A stretch of 11,702 nt of DNA from JBLIRR01 sp049472395. GTDB lineage: Bacteria > SZUA-182 > DTGQ01 > JBLIRR01. The position numbers and the translations under genes are program-made. Below, piece by piece: positions 1 to 8,082 of the stretch. The notes under the pieces were generated by a model. It was not told where the DNA came from. It did not search any database and was given only the letters and a program-made list of their open reading frames with translations. The stretch covers positions 1-11,702 of the forward strand of contig JBLIRR010000081.1 in NCBI GenBank assembly GCA_049472395.1. Direction: 5' to 3'. Each line of letters starts with the position of its first letter. Positions within the stretch are counted from its first letter, which is position 1.

Positions 1-480
1 ACTGAAGACAAAGGGAGACATTTGGTCTGGCCCATGAGCCCGTATGAGCTATGAAGGAGAGGTAGCTCTCTCTGATGTGACGCGAGACGCCACACCGCAA
101 GATGTAACACCTTGAGCGTGCAAAGGGGCTCTCGGCTATAGCGGGCATCGAAGTGGGACAGCCCCGGACACCGGGCCGGACAAGCTGGTAACCGCCATTA
201 AATGTCGAGCTATGGGTAAACCAACAGATCAAGGGGCGTATGTGTGTCAGCGCTTAAGCTTCGGATCTGTTTGGGAAGACCTATGGGGACAGCTATGGTC
301 GCCAACCGGACTCGGGAAAACCGACCGTCCGGGATGAAAACGGGGGCTTACGGAAACGTGGATGTATTAGATAGTAAGGGAAAGTTGCGGGTTTTCGGTA
401 TCCCGCTGATCAAAACCCGGCTTGGCAGAGGTACGAGGGGCACCACTGTTGGGGCTAAGAATAAAGCCACCCCCGAGTTA
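1..480 (+). other. Probable 5' fragment of a group II intron (no ORF-encoded protein)
   Basis: This GC-richer stretch reads like structured RNA rather than protein: many short complementary segments (for example gagagg/ctctct near 57-80 and gggttttc/aaaaccc near 390-418) and little coding character. The possible reading frame at 244-615 contains a run, NRTRENRPSGMKTGAYGNV, that I associate with spurious ORFs annotated upstream of bacterial group II intron maturases. That association is from memory, not from a search. No reverse transcriptase/maturase and no recognisable domain V hairpin is present, so if this is an intron it is a truncated 5' (domain I-like) piece; its start lies outside the window. 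It abuts an attC-like site whose left half is missing. Group IIC introns are known to target attC sites, but the orientation here has not been matched to that class. It could also be another structured RNA. Confidence 0.4.
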
Positions 481-517
481 CTATTAATATATTGCGCGCG
501 TCGTATTTCTATCCAGA

Positions 518-637
518 GCGCGGATCAAAACCGCAGGCCGCTCTTCTGCAATGCTCGGCTGCGGTTAGAAAATTTATTTATTAGAGACAAATTATTGTTT
601 TGTCAGCGGTTTTGACCGGTGATCTCAAGCGTTGTAC
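518..637 (+). repeat. attC-like site 1 (left side damaged)
   Basis: Left arm CGG (521-523), bulged A (524) and TCAAAACCGC (525-534) pair with right arm GCGGTTTTGA (606-615) and CCG (616-618). The same outer stem, with a different but still complementary sequence (CAGAAACCGC / GCGGTTTCTG), occurs at 10202-10324 and 10810-10933, so the pairing shows compensatory change. An inner hairpin (AACCGCAG-G-CCG near 529-540 with CGGCTGCGGTT near 556-566) lies in the central region. The right R box is GTTGTAC (631-637). No AAC-bearing R'' box is visible on the left where the other copies have one, so the left end was probably lost or replaced. The site closes a cassette to its left and its R' box opens the efflux cassette. 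Confidence 0.6.
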
Positions 638-644
638 GATGGCT

Positions 645-947
645 AGAGATAACTAGCTTAAATCATATTCATCAGAAAATGGATTGTGGTAGAAAGAAAC
701 AATGCTTATGACGAAAGTATAACGGTAGAAGCTCTTAAATACAAAAAATAGTATATTCGGAATTCAAAATAAAGCTTTTATCTCTATCAATCGTCAATCC
801 GCACTAACCATACACCACATCCTCCATAGTGTAACGTCGGGATTAAGTGATCTGTCGGTATTATTTTATCTCACCAATGGTTTGTAAAAAGCAATTCCTT
901 CTATCTTCTCTTAATTTTAATTCTCTCAATTATTCATATATAATTTT
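645..947. other. AT-rich leader without genes
   Basis: Between the cassette start and the efflux promoter are about 300 bases with no credible ORF on either strand and no RNA gene I can recognise. The composition is AT-rich, with long T-rich runs towards 880-950. Its length is itself notable, because cassette ORFs usually start close to the cassette boundary; here a full upstream region appears to have been kept with the operon. Confidence 0.5.
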
Positions 948-982
948 TTCAAAATCAGATTAGTAATTTATTATAATCTGAT
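948..982 (+). promoter_or_regulatory. Promoter overlapped by a palindromic operator for the efflux operon
   Basis: A perfect sigma70-type -10 box TATAAT (972-977) lies 18 bases after a partial -35 box TTCAAA (948-953, four of six matches). A perfect 9-base inverted repeat, ATCAGATTA (954-962) and TAATCTGAT (974-982) with an 11-base spacer, covers the promoter spacer and the -10 box. The palindrome ends 30 bases before the ATG at 1013. This geometry is typical of a TetR- or MarR-type repressor site that blocks RNA polymerase, as is common for efflux operons, but no regulator gene is in the window, so a regulator elsewhere is inferred. The T-rich tract upstream (about 932-949) could act as an UP-like element. 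Confidence 0.6.
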
Positions 983-1012
983 ATAAAATATCAATTTTAG
1001 AAGTAGGATTCA

Positions 1013-3403
1013 ATGAATAATAAAATAGTGTATCTTTTTATCATCATTCTTTTATGTGCCCTACCATCCATCCAGAATATTCAGGCGCAGAGTAAACAGG
1101 ACAAGAAAGAGGTGAATATAGGAATTGTTATTGATGGTAAACTTGGGCACTTTGATAAATTATTGGATAATCTTAAAAAAGAGCTGACAATATTATTGGG
1201 GAGTAAATTTAGTATACACATTCATGAAAATAAAATTTTAAGCGCCAACTGGTCTGCCGAAAATGTCGGCTCCAATTATGACCGCCTTGTAGAAGATAAG
1301 CACGTGGATATTGTTTTGGGGATCGGTATATTAACCAGTTACGTAATTGCAAAAAAAGGTACTTACCCCAAACCAGTCATTGCTTTGGGGATTTTTGATC
1401 CCACACTCATCAACCTCACACCCACTCTTGAAAATTCTTCCGGTATTCATAATTTTACCTATTTTCTCTTTAACAAGTCCATTGAAAGAGATCTTGATGT
1501 TTTTTACAGTGTATATCCATACACACATGTGGGTATTGTCTTCTCTAGTGAATTGCACAAATTAATTCCGCCAACCAGCGATGCCTTACAGAAAATTTTA
1601 AAAAACCCCGATACAACGTTTACCCTTATTCCAATCACCACAAGCATTGACGATGTTCTGAGTTCCCTTGATGGCATTGATGCTGTCTATCTTAATCCCT
1701 TAGGGAAATTCGACAATAAAGAAAAAAGCCATTTAATTGAGGCCCTAAACTTAAAAAACATCCCAACCTTTGGATGGTCAGTTGCAGATGTAAAACTGGG
1801 GGTGATGGCAGCCATTACTCCAGAAGAAAATTTCATGAAAATCTTTCGGCGTATTTCCTTGGATGTTGAGGCGATTTTAAATGGGGAGGATCCAGCTGAT
1901 CTTCCAGTTTATATTAGCTTTGAAGAAAGGTTGACTCTCAATATGCACACCGCGAGGGAGATCGATTTTTCACCGAAATTTTCAATACTATCTGAAGCTG
2001 AATTAATCAACGAGTTTGTGGAAACAAGTGATCGGGTGTTGAATTTGGATGATGTACTGCACGAGGCCATAAAAAGTAACCTCGATCTTAAAATAGAAGA
2101 AGGCAACGTTCAATCAGCTCATAAAGAGGTATCACTAGCTCGCGCCAATTTTTCACCCTCCTTTGCTTTGAGCGCAGTAGGAGTTCACATTGATGAAGAT
2201 CGGGCCAGTGGATCTTTCGGTCAGCAGGCAGAGCAAACTATCAGTGGTACTGCGTCTTTGGAACAGCTCATCTTCTCTGAGCAGGCAATGAGTAATTTAG
2301 CTATTCAAAAGCATCAGTTGCGGGCATCAGAATACGGGTACGCGCAACAGAAGTTGGATATTATTATGGATGCAGCCTTTAATTACTTTAACATATTAAA
2401 GGCCAAAACACTCCTTAAGGTCCGCACAGAGGATGTGGCTCTCACTAAACGAAACCTTGAGATATCGAAACTTCGACAGACAGTTGGTTACTCAGGCCAG
2501 TCCGATGTGTACCGCTGGGAGAGTAGGCTGGCTTCGGCCACTACTGATCTTTTGAGCGCTAAAAACAATGTAAGATTATCTAAAATAAAGCTTAATCAAC
2601 TATTAAATCGCCCATTGAACGAAGACTTTATTGTACAAGAAATAGTCCTAGAGGAGACATCATTGATAGAAAGCCCATACAGCACGTATTTAAGGGCAGC
2701 AAAGGAATATGTTGATAATCCTAAATCCTTAGAAATATACACAGATTTTCTCATCCAAGAGGCTATCGACAATTCTCCTGAAATCAGACAATTGAATGCG
2801 CACATCGCCTCTTTGGAGAGGAAACTGGCCTCTTTTAAAAAAGAACGCTTTGTACCAACGGTTGGTCTCGGTGCTCAGGCCGATCATGTTTTCTCCCGCT
2901 CCGGCGCTGGTTCTTCTGTGCCCGGTGTTGATCCGGAGGATGATACGTGGAATGTGAGTATTAATTTTAACCTTCCCTTGTTTCAGGGGGGCGCTGTCAA
3001 TACAAATATCCAAAAGACCAAAATAGAAATTAATACCTTGAATAATCAGAAGAATCAACTACTCCAATTCATTGAACTGAATGTTCATAATGCTGTTTTG
3101 GATCTTAGTGAAAAAAGAGTTAATCTACAATCATCCCGAAAATCCGCAGATTTTGCCAATAAAAGCCTAGACATTGTCCAAGATTTATATGCAAAGGGTC
3201 GCATGTCTATTGTTGACTTGACAGAAGCACAAAATGCATCCTTAAATGCAGATTTGGCTGCCTTAAATTCTGAGCATGAATTCACACTCAGTGTACTGCG
3301 GGCTGAAAGAGCAGTCGGAAAATTTACTATTCTCAATACGCCACAGGAACAGGAAGCCTTTTCCCAACGACTCAAGGCTCATTTTAACAAACAGGTACAC
3401 TGA
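1013..3403 (+). CDS. ABC-type substrate-binding domain fused to a TolC-family outer-membrane efflux protein
   Basis: The protein has 796 residues, against roughly 420-500 for an ordinary TolC-family channel; the extra length is an N-terminal domain. Residues 1-26 form a signal peptide (basic start, hydrophobic core, cut after QA). Residues about 34-320 match the ABC_sub_bind (TrpX-like) family, including a GEDPADLPV segment near 290 followed by LNMHTAREIDF, which corresponds to that family's end. Residues about 335-785 are an outer-membrane efflux protein with two similar halves: paired long helices (around ARANFSPSFALSAVG and RFVPTVGLGAQADH) and a strand-like NFNLPLFQGG segment. The channel should sit in the outer membrane with the binding domain in the periplasm. 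It is the first gene of the operon, with a short AGGA (1005-1008) before the ATG and the adaptor 55 bases downstream. The ligand is unknown; the paired pump is RND, not ABC, which makes the fusion odd. Confidence 0.88.
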   Translation: MNNKIVYLFIIILLCALPSIQNIQAQSKQDKKEVNIGIVIDGKLGHFDKLLDNLKKELTILLGSKFSIHIHENKILSANWSAENVGSNYDRLVEDKHVDIVLGIGILTSYVIAKKGTYPKPVIALGIFDPTLINLTPTLENSSGIHNFTYFLFNKSIERDLDVFYSVYPYTHVGIVFSSELHKLIPPTSDALQKILKNPDTTFTLIPITTSIDDVLSSLDGIDAVYLNPLGKFDNKEKSHLIEALNLKNIPTFGWSVADVKLGVMAAITPEENFMKIFRRISLDVEAILNGEDPADLPVYISFEERLTLNMHTAREIDFSPKFSILSEAELINEFVETSDRVLNLDDVLHEAIKSNLDLKIEEGNVQSAHKEVSLARANFSPSFALSAVGVHIDEDRASGSFGQQAEQTISGTASLEQLIFSEQAMSNLAIQKHQLRASEYGYAQQKLDIIMDAAFNYFNILKAKTLLKVRTEDVALTKRNLEISKLRQTVGYSGQSDVYRWESRLASATTDLLSAKNNVRLSKIKLNQLLNRPLNEDFIVQEIVLEETSLIESPYSTYLRAAKEYVDNPKSLEIYTDFLIQEAIDNSPEIRQLNAHIASLERKLASFKKERFVPTVGLGAQADHVFSRSGAGSSVPGVDPEDDTWNVSINFNLPLFQGGAVNTNIQKTKIEINTLNNQKNQLLQFIELNVHNAVLDLSEKRVNLQSSRKSADFANKSLDIVQDLYAKGRMSIVDLTEAQNASLNADLAALNSEHEFTLSVLRAERAVGKFTILNTPQEQEAFSQRLKAHFNKQVH

Positions 3404-3458
3404 AGATGTTCCGAGGTTTCATCAATAAAAAAGCATAATCAAACTATAAGGGGTTGTT

Positions 3459-4553
3459 ATGAAACGAAAATATAGATTCTTCATTTTTTCGCTCATTTTC
3501 ACTACCCTGCCATTTCTGGCATGTAATAGGGGAGAAAAAGCAGAAAAAGAAATTATCAGGCCGGTTCGATATCAGAGGGTACATATTTCAAAAGGTGTGC
3601 ACACCAGGACTTTCTCCGGAATATCAAAAGCTGGAACAGAGTTTAAACTCAGTTTTAGAGTGAGGGGTACTTTGCAATCTATAAAGATAAAGGTGGGGGA
3701 CCGGATCAAACAAGGCGATCTCATTGCCTCTATCGATGATTCCGATGCAAGGCTTAATTATGAAAAAGCACTGGTTGCCTTGAAAAAATCAGAAATTCAA
3801 AAAGAGACAGCCAAATCAAACCTTGACAGGGTGAGGGGCCTCTATGAAAACAATAATATCTCTTTAAGTGAATATGAGGCTGCTAAAGAAAAATTTGCCT
3901 CAGCGGATTCCTCTTATAATGCTGATAAGAGAAATGCGGATCTACAAGAACGTGAATTAAGTTACTATAAACTTTATTCCCCCATTGACGGAATCATTGT
4001 TGGTAAAGAAGTAGAGAAAAATGAATACGTTCAAGCCGGCCAGGTAATCACAGTGATAAATGCCAGTGATGATATGGAAGTGAACGTTGGTATACCAGGT
4101 CCTTTTATCACTAAAGTAAAAACTGGCCAGGCCGTCCAGGTCACCTTTTCTTCTGTTGCTGATAGGGTATTTGAGGGAAAGATATCAGAAGTTTCATATA
4201 CCCTAAACAACCAGTCCTCTACCTATCCGGTAACAGTTATACTCACTCAGCCAACCAAGGAAATACGACCGGGTATGCCCGCAGAGGTAACCTTTCAGTT
4301 CACATCTGAGAGTAAAGAAGGTCATCTTGTTGTCCCTGCAAATGCTGTTGAGGAAGGTACAGAGGGTAATTTTGTCTTTATTGTTGAAGCTGTTGGCGAT
4401 GGCTTCGCCGTAGTGAAAAAAAGGCTTATAACTGTTGGCCGACTCACAAGGGAAGGATTTGAGGTCCCAGAGGGTTTACAAGATGGCGAGCTGGTAGTAA
4501 CCGCAGGCATTGCCAATCTAACCGATGGCATGAAGGTCAGATTGTTGAAATAA
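3459..4553 (+). CDS. RND efflux periplasmic adaptor (membrane fusion protein), lipoprotein
   Basis: This 364-residue protein is the adaptor that links the inner-membrane pump to the outer-membrane channel. The N-terminus has a basic start, a hydrophobic stretch and a lipobox ending FLAC, so Cys22 is the probable lipidated residue after signal peptidase II cleavage. The order is standard for the HlyD/AcrA family: first half of the lipoyl domain (about 60-95, GTLQSIKIKVGDRIKQGDLI), an alpha-helical hairpin (about 98-165), second lipoyl half (about 170-200, YSPIDGIIVGKEVEKNEYV), a beta-barrel domain (about 205-290, ending REMPAEV-type sequence IRPGMPAEVTF) and a membrane-proximal domain to the end. 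AAGGGG lies seven bases before the ATG. The stop is nine bases before the pump gene start, so the two are almost certainly co-translated from one mRNA. Confidence 0.92.
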   Translation: MKRKYRFFIFSLIFTTLPFLACNRGEKAEKEIIRPVRYQRVHISKGVHTRTFSGISKAGTEFKLSFRVRGTLQSIKIKVGDRIKQGDLIASIDDSDARLNYEKALVALKKSEIQKETAKSNLDRVRGLYENNNISLSEYEAAKEKFASADSSYNADKRNADLQERELSYYKLYSPIDGIIVGKEVEKNEYVQAGQVITVINASDDMEVNVGIPGPFITKVKTGQAVQVTFSSVADRVFEGKISEVSYTLNNQSSTYPVTVILTQPTKEIRPGMPAEVTFQFTSESKEGHLVVPANAVEEGTEGNFVFIVEAVGDGFAVVKKRLITVGRLTREGFEVPEGLQDGELVVTAGIANLTDGMKVRLLK

Positions 4554-4562
4554 AGGGAAACT

Positions 4563-7500
4563 ATGTTAACAAAATCAGCTATCAAGAATAATGTACTGAC
4601 CATCTCTATATTAATCATTCTGCTTGTTTCAGGTATATCAGTTTTTAATTCTATGCCCAGGAATGACATGCCTCCCTTCCTCATCCGTTATGTAAGTATT
4701 GTAACAAGCTTTCCCGGTGCCAGCCCTCAGCGGGTGGAGAACTTGATCTCTGATAAGATCGAAAAAGTAATCCAGGAAATACCGGAAGTGGATTATATCA
4801 CCAGCGAATCCAGAACTGGTATTTCCATTGTGAATGTTGCTATTAAAGAGAGTGAATATAACCTGCGCCCGATCTTTGACAAAATCCGCCGCAAAGTGGA
4901 GGATATGGAAAATCAGCTGCCCGACGGCACGTATGTTGAGATAAAAGACGAGGTGGGCGATGTCTTCGGTATCATCATAGGCTTGACTGCTGACGGGTAT
5001 TCTTATGCGGAGATGAAGGAAATCGCCGATGATATACGTGATGGTTTAATCAAACTCCCCAACGCAGCGAAGGTTGAGATTTCTGGTGTGCAAGAGGAGA
5101 GAATCTATGTAGATTTTGATGATGCCCGCCTCTCTGAACTGGGACTTACCAAACAAAAATTACAGGGGATCATATCCCAAACCAATATTGTTTTTCCCGG
5201 CGGTGATATTACCATAGGGGATCGACAAATTATTCTGGAGCCTACCGGTAGTTTTGAATCTCTAGAGGATTTAAAAAATATTATTGTGTCATCAAGTGGT
5301 GGTGAAATTATTCGGCTCGGTGATATTACCACTATCTATAATGATTACGTTGATCCGAAGAAAAGTATCACCAAAATTAACGGTAAACACGGCATAGCTA
5401 TTGCCGTTAACTTGAAAGAAGGCGGCAATATCATTAAACTGGGAGAAGAGATTGATCAAAAACTTGATGAGTATCGGCAGATTTATCCCCACGGTGTAGA
5501 TATAGAACGGGTAGCTTCTCAGGATTTTGTAGTGAAAAAATCAGTAGATGATTTTATAGGAAACCTGATCGAAGCGGTTGTAGTGGTGTTATTGGTAATG
5601 CTCCTTTTTCTCGGACTTAGGACCGGCTTGGTTGTAGCCTCTCTCATTCCAACAACCATAGTAATGACCCTGCTCATCATGTCTTATCTGGGCATAGGCT
5701 TGAATAAGGTTTCTCTTGCCGCCCTTATCATTGCGCTGGGCATGTTGGTAGACAACGCCATTATGGTCTCGGAATCAATTATGGTGAAAATGGAAAAAGG
5801 CAAAAAAGCCGTGGATGCAGCTCTTGAAACCTCCAAAGAGTTAATGGTGCCTCTTTTGGTTTCATCTTTAACAACTTCTGCCGCATTTATGGCCTTTTTC
5901 CTGGCCGAATCGGTTATGGCGGAGATTATGGGAAATATATTTAGTGTAGTCACTATCTCACTGCTCAGCTCCTGGCTGCTTTCCATGACAGTGATTCCAC
6001 TCTTCTGCATATATGCCATTAAAAAAAAGACGCGGGAAAACAAGAAACGGGGTATTTTTGAAAGAATAAGCGTATATTATAGAAAAGTGCTTCTTTTCAA
6101 CCTAAAAGAACCCTATTTCATTATCTTTGCTTCATTCGTATTATTGATTGTTTCCCTGTACCTTTTCAGATTTATTCCCTTTATTTTTATGCCCAAAAGT
6201 GACCGGGCATTAGTAACCGCTAATATTGAGCTTCCTTTGGGCACAACCATTCAGCGAACAGAAACAGTTGTTGCAGAAATTGAAAAGTATATTAAAGAAA
6301 ATTTATTGGTGAATAATCACCGGGAAGAAGGTATCCCAAATTGGTCCTCTTATATAGGGAAAGGTGCGCCGAAATATGATTTAGGGTATAATCCTCCCGA
6401 ATCGAGCCCTAACGCAGCGCACATCCTGATGAATACAACATCCGATGCAGTCAATGATTCTGTTATCCAACAGTTGGACACCTTTATCTTTGATAATTAT
6501 CCAGAGATTACCTATCAGGTATCACGACTTTTATCAGGTGGTGGGTCTGCTGATCCTGTCGCTATCAGGATTTCTGGTAAAGAGCAGAAAAGATTATATG
6601 AGATCGTTGACCAGGTTAAGGCCACGTTGGCCACTATCCATGGGACTAAGAATATTTCAGATAACTGGGGTATGCGAACCAAAAAATTGATTGTGGATAT
6701 CCACCCACTCAAGGCCCAGCTTGCAGGCATCTCGCACCAGGACATTGCCGTTTCTCTGCAAACTGTCCTATCCGGTGCACAAACTGGTGAATATAGGGAA
6801 GGGGATAAAGTGATTCCAATTATTATGCGCAATGATAAAGCTGGTGATATGGATATTGAGGATTTGGAAAGTTTAAATATTTATGCTCAGCAGACTGGGA
6901 AGAATGTGCCCTTAAAGCAGGTTGCCGATGTTGAGGTCATCTGGCAAGCTTCAAAAATTTTGCGAAGGGATCTCTATAAAACTATTACCATAACTTCAGA
7001 TCTTAAAACCGGCTATACTGCTCGGGATGTAGTAAACCAGATGACTCCCTTCCTGAAAAAAGCCCAACCAGGCTGGGGTATAGGATACAAATATACATTT
7101 GGTGGTGAAGCAGAGACAAGCGTCAAGGCAATGGGAGCGGTTGCAGACAAATTGCCCATTTGTATCTTTATTATTCTGCTTCTGTTGATCGGGCAGTTCA
7201 ATTCTATCCGAAAGCCGATCATTGTTTTGTTCACCATTCCTCTAGGTTTTATCGGTGTAATTTTAGGATTATTGGGTACAGGTTCCTATTTTGGATTTAC
7301 CGCGTTTTTAGGAGCCATTTCTCTGGCGGGGATTGTCGTTAATAATGCGATTATTTTACTCGATAGGATACAGATTGAACTGGATGCACATGGCAGAACA
7401 CAGGATGGTGCAATTATAGAAGCAGCACAGCAATGCTTTCGTCCCATACTGCTTACAACCACAACAACAATATGCGGTCTTATTCCTTTATGGATAGGTG

Positions 7501-7619
7501 GTGGTGTTATGTGGGAACCAATGGCTATCGCCCTTATCTTTGGATTGCTCTTTGCCACCATTGTAACACTGTTATTTGTGCCTGCGATCTACAAGGTAAT
7601 TTTTAGGATGAGTTACTAA
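4563..7619 (+). CDS. RND-family efflux pump, inner-membrane permease (HAE-1/AcrB type)
   Basis: At 1018 residues it has the usual AcrB-family length. One TM segment (about 8-28) is followed by a large periplasmic loop (about 30-325), TM2-6 (about 326-490), TM7 (about 515-540), a second large loop (about 545-855) and TM8-12 (about 860-1015). The family opening is clear: a first TM, then MPRNDMPPF and TSFPGASPQRVENLI. TM4 reads LGMLVDNAIMVSES, so the first relay aspartate is kept (Asp397) but the second is Asn398. TM10 reads AGIVVNNAIILLDRI, with Asn927 where AcrB has its relay lysine. It should export a hydrophobic or amphiphilic substrate by proton antiport in complex with the two preceding gene products; the substrate cannot be read from sequence. 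AGGGA sits just before the ATG. Confidence 0.93.
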   Translation: MLTKSAIKNNVLTISILIILLVSGISVFNSMPRNDMPPFLIRYVSIVTSFPGASPQRVENLISDKIEKVIQEIPEVDYITSESRTGISIVNVAIKESEYNLRPIFDKIRRKVEDMENQLPDGTYVEIKDEVGDVFGIIIGLTADGYSYAEMKEIADDIRDGLIKLPNAAKVEISGVQEERIYVDFDDARLSELGLTKQKLQGIISQTNIVFPGGDITIGDRQIILEPTGSFESLEDLKNIIVSSSGGEIIRLGDITTIYNDYVDPKKSITKINGKHGIAIAVNLKEGGNIIKLGEEIDQKLDEYRQIYPHGVDIERVASQDFVVKKSVDDFIGNLIEAVVVVLLVMLLFLGLRTGLVVASLIPTTIVMTLLIMSYLGIGLNKVSLAALIIALGMLVDNAIMVSESIMVKMEKGKKAVDAALETSKELMVPLLVSSLTTSAAFMAFFLAESVMAEIMGNIFSVVTISLLSSWLLSMTVIPLFCIYAIKKKTRENKKRGIFERISVYYRKVLLFNLKEPYFIIFASFVLLIVSLYLFRFIPFIFMPKSDRALVTANIELPLGTTIQRTETVVAEIEKYIKENLLVNNHREEGIPNWSSYIGKGAPKYDLGYNPPESSPNAAHILMNTTSDAVNDSVIQQLDTFIFDNYPEITYQVSRLLSGGGSADPVAIRISGKEQKRLYEIVDQVKATLATIHGTKNISDNWGMRTKKLIVDIHPLKAQLAGISHQDIAVSLQTVLSGAQTGEYREGDKVIPIIMRNDKAGDMDIEDLESLNIYAQQTGKNVPLKQVADVEVIWQASKILRRDLYKTITITSDLKTGYTARDVVNQMTPFLKKAQPGWGIGYKYTFGGEAETSVKAMGAVADKLPICIFIILLLLIGQFNSIRKPIIVLFTIPLGFIGVILGLLGTGSYFGFTAFLGAISLAGIVVNNAIILLDRIQIELDAHGRTQDGAIIEAAQQCFRPILLTTTTTICGLIPLWIGGGVMWEPMAIALIFGLLFATIVTLLFVPAIYKVIFRMSY

Positions 7620-7743
7620 GATAAATTATAGGGATGGTTTCCTATATAATGAAGCATATAAAAGCAATAGTTTTTCTTGTAAGAAATATTTATCTGTTAA
7701 TAATAGGATATAGCATATTCCTCACGAATTTGTAATATGGAGA
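7620..7743. other. Post-operon spacer
   Basis: The 120 bases after the pump stop codon are AT-rich. They contain two weak short hairpins (TATAGG/CCTATA at about 7628-7647, and an imperfect AGGATAT/ATATTCCT near 7705-7722), neither followed by a run of T, so I do not call a Rho-independent terminator. No gene is visible. The last bases, AGACATC (7741-7747), belong to the cassette-end complementarity with 638-644. Confidence 0.4.
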
Positions 7744-7747
7744 CATC

Positions 7748-7834
7748 GTACAACAATTTAAGGATTAGTTCAACAATTTAAGGATTAGTTCCGTGCCGAG
7801 GCCACGAGTGCTCGGAACTAATCCATGGTTCAAG
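7748..7834 (+). repeat. attC-like site closing the efflux cassette, with an internal tandem duplication
   Basis: R'' box GTACAAC (7748-7754) is followed by arm GGATTAGTTCCG (7782-7793), a 19-base loop, the perfectly complementary arm CGGAACTAATCC (7813-7824), a three-base spacer and R' box GTTCAAG (7828-7834). This matches the R''-L''-loop-L'-R' order of integron attC sites. It is not related in sequence to the other three sites in the window, as is common between cassettes. Two exact copies of a 20-base unit (7751-7770 and 7771-7790) lie across the left side; removing one copy brings R'' to seven bases from the stem, a normal spacing. No T-run follows the stem, which argues against a terminator. 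No extrahelical base is seen in the stem. Confidence 0.6.
7751..7790 (+). repeat. Exact 20-bp tandem duplication
   Basis: The unit starting CAACAATTTAAGG and ending ATTAGTT occurs twice with no mismatch (7751-7770, 7771-7790). The second copy provides the left arm of the attC hairpin; the first lies between the R'' box and that arm. It looks like a recent slippage or recombination event inside the attC site, moving its R'' box 20 bases outwards. Confidence 0.95.
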
Positions 7835-8082
7835 AAGCCGTGGGGTTATAGGGGAAAAGGTTGAGAAGTTTTGGTTTGGTTGAGGAGAGTTTTGTGGGTT
7901 AAAAATTATTTTTAATTCGTTTCAATGATTGTTCTCATAAAAACCATTCACTTTTAGTATCGAAAAGCACTACAAAATCCTTTAAAAATCTGTATTTGAA
8001 CAGACTTATCCTCTCAGAGCAGATTTTTTGCTTAGCTTTTTAAAAATGCGTTATATTGGTATTATTATCTTATATTATTTTT

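Larger units (their letters stand above)
632..7828 (+). other. Putative 7.2-kb integron gene cassette carrying an RND efflux operon
   Basis: The cassette would run from just after the G of GTTGTAC (631) to the G of GTTCAAG (7828). GTTGTACGATGGCT at 631-644 is the reverse complement, 13 of 14 positions, of AGACATCGTACAAC at 7741-7754. In an excised circular cassette these two ends abut and form the R'/R'' stem of its attC, so complementarity of exactly these two points is expected for a cassette and otherwise unexplained. It holds three co-directional genes with their own promoter. Known cassettes normally carry one promoterless gene and are under about 1 kb, so the size and content are unusual. 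The alternative is that the inverted repeats are ends of another mobile element; but there is no transposase between them and the same end logic holds for the next unit. Confidence 0.6.

Noticed and set aside
244..615. 123-residue reading frame in the first segment
   Set aside because: It overlaps structured RNA-like sequence and runs into the attC hairpin; it has no plausible ribosome binding site and no protein-like hydrophobic pattern.
631..7754. 13/14 inverted repeat as ends of a DNA transposon
   Set aside because: No transposase lies between them, no target duplication flanks them, and the same end rule is met by the adjacent unit with different sequences, as expected of cassettes.
7751..7790. 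Start of a CRISPR-like or iteron array
   Set aside because: Only two directly abutting 20-base copies exist, with no spacers and no further units.
7782..7824. Strong 12-base hairpin read as a Rho-independent terminator
   Set aside because: No T-run follows on either strand, the loop is 19 bases, and the flanking GTACAAC and GTTCAAG boxes fit an attC better.
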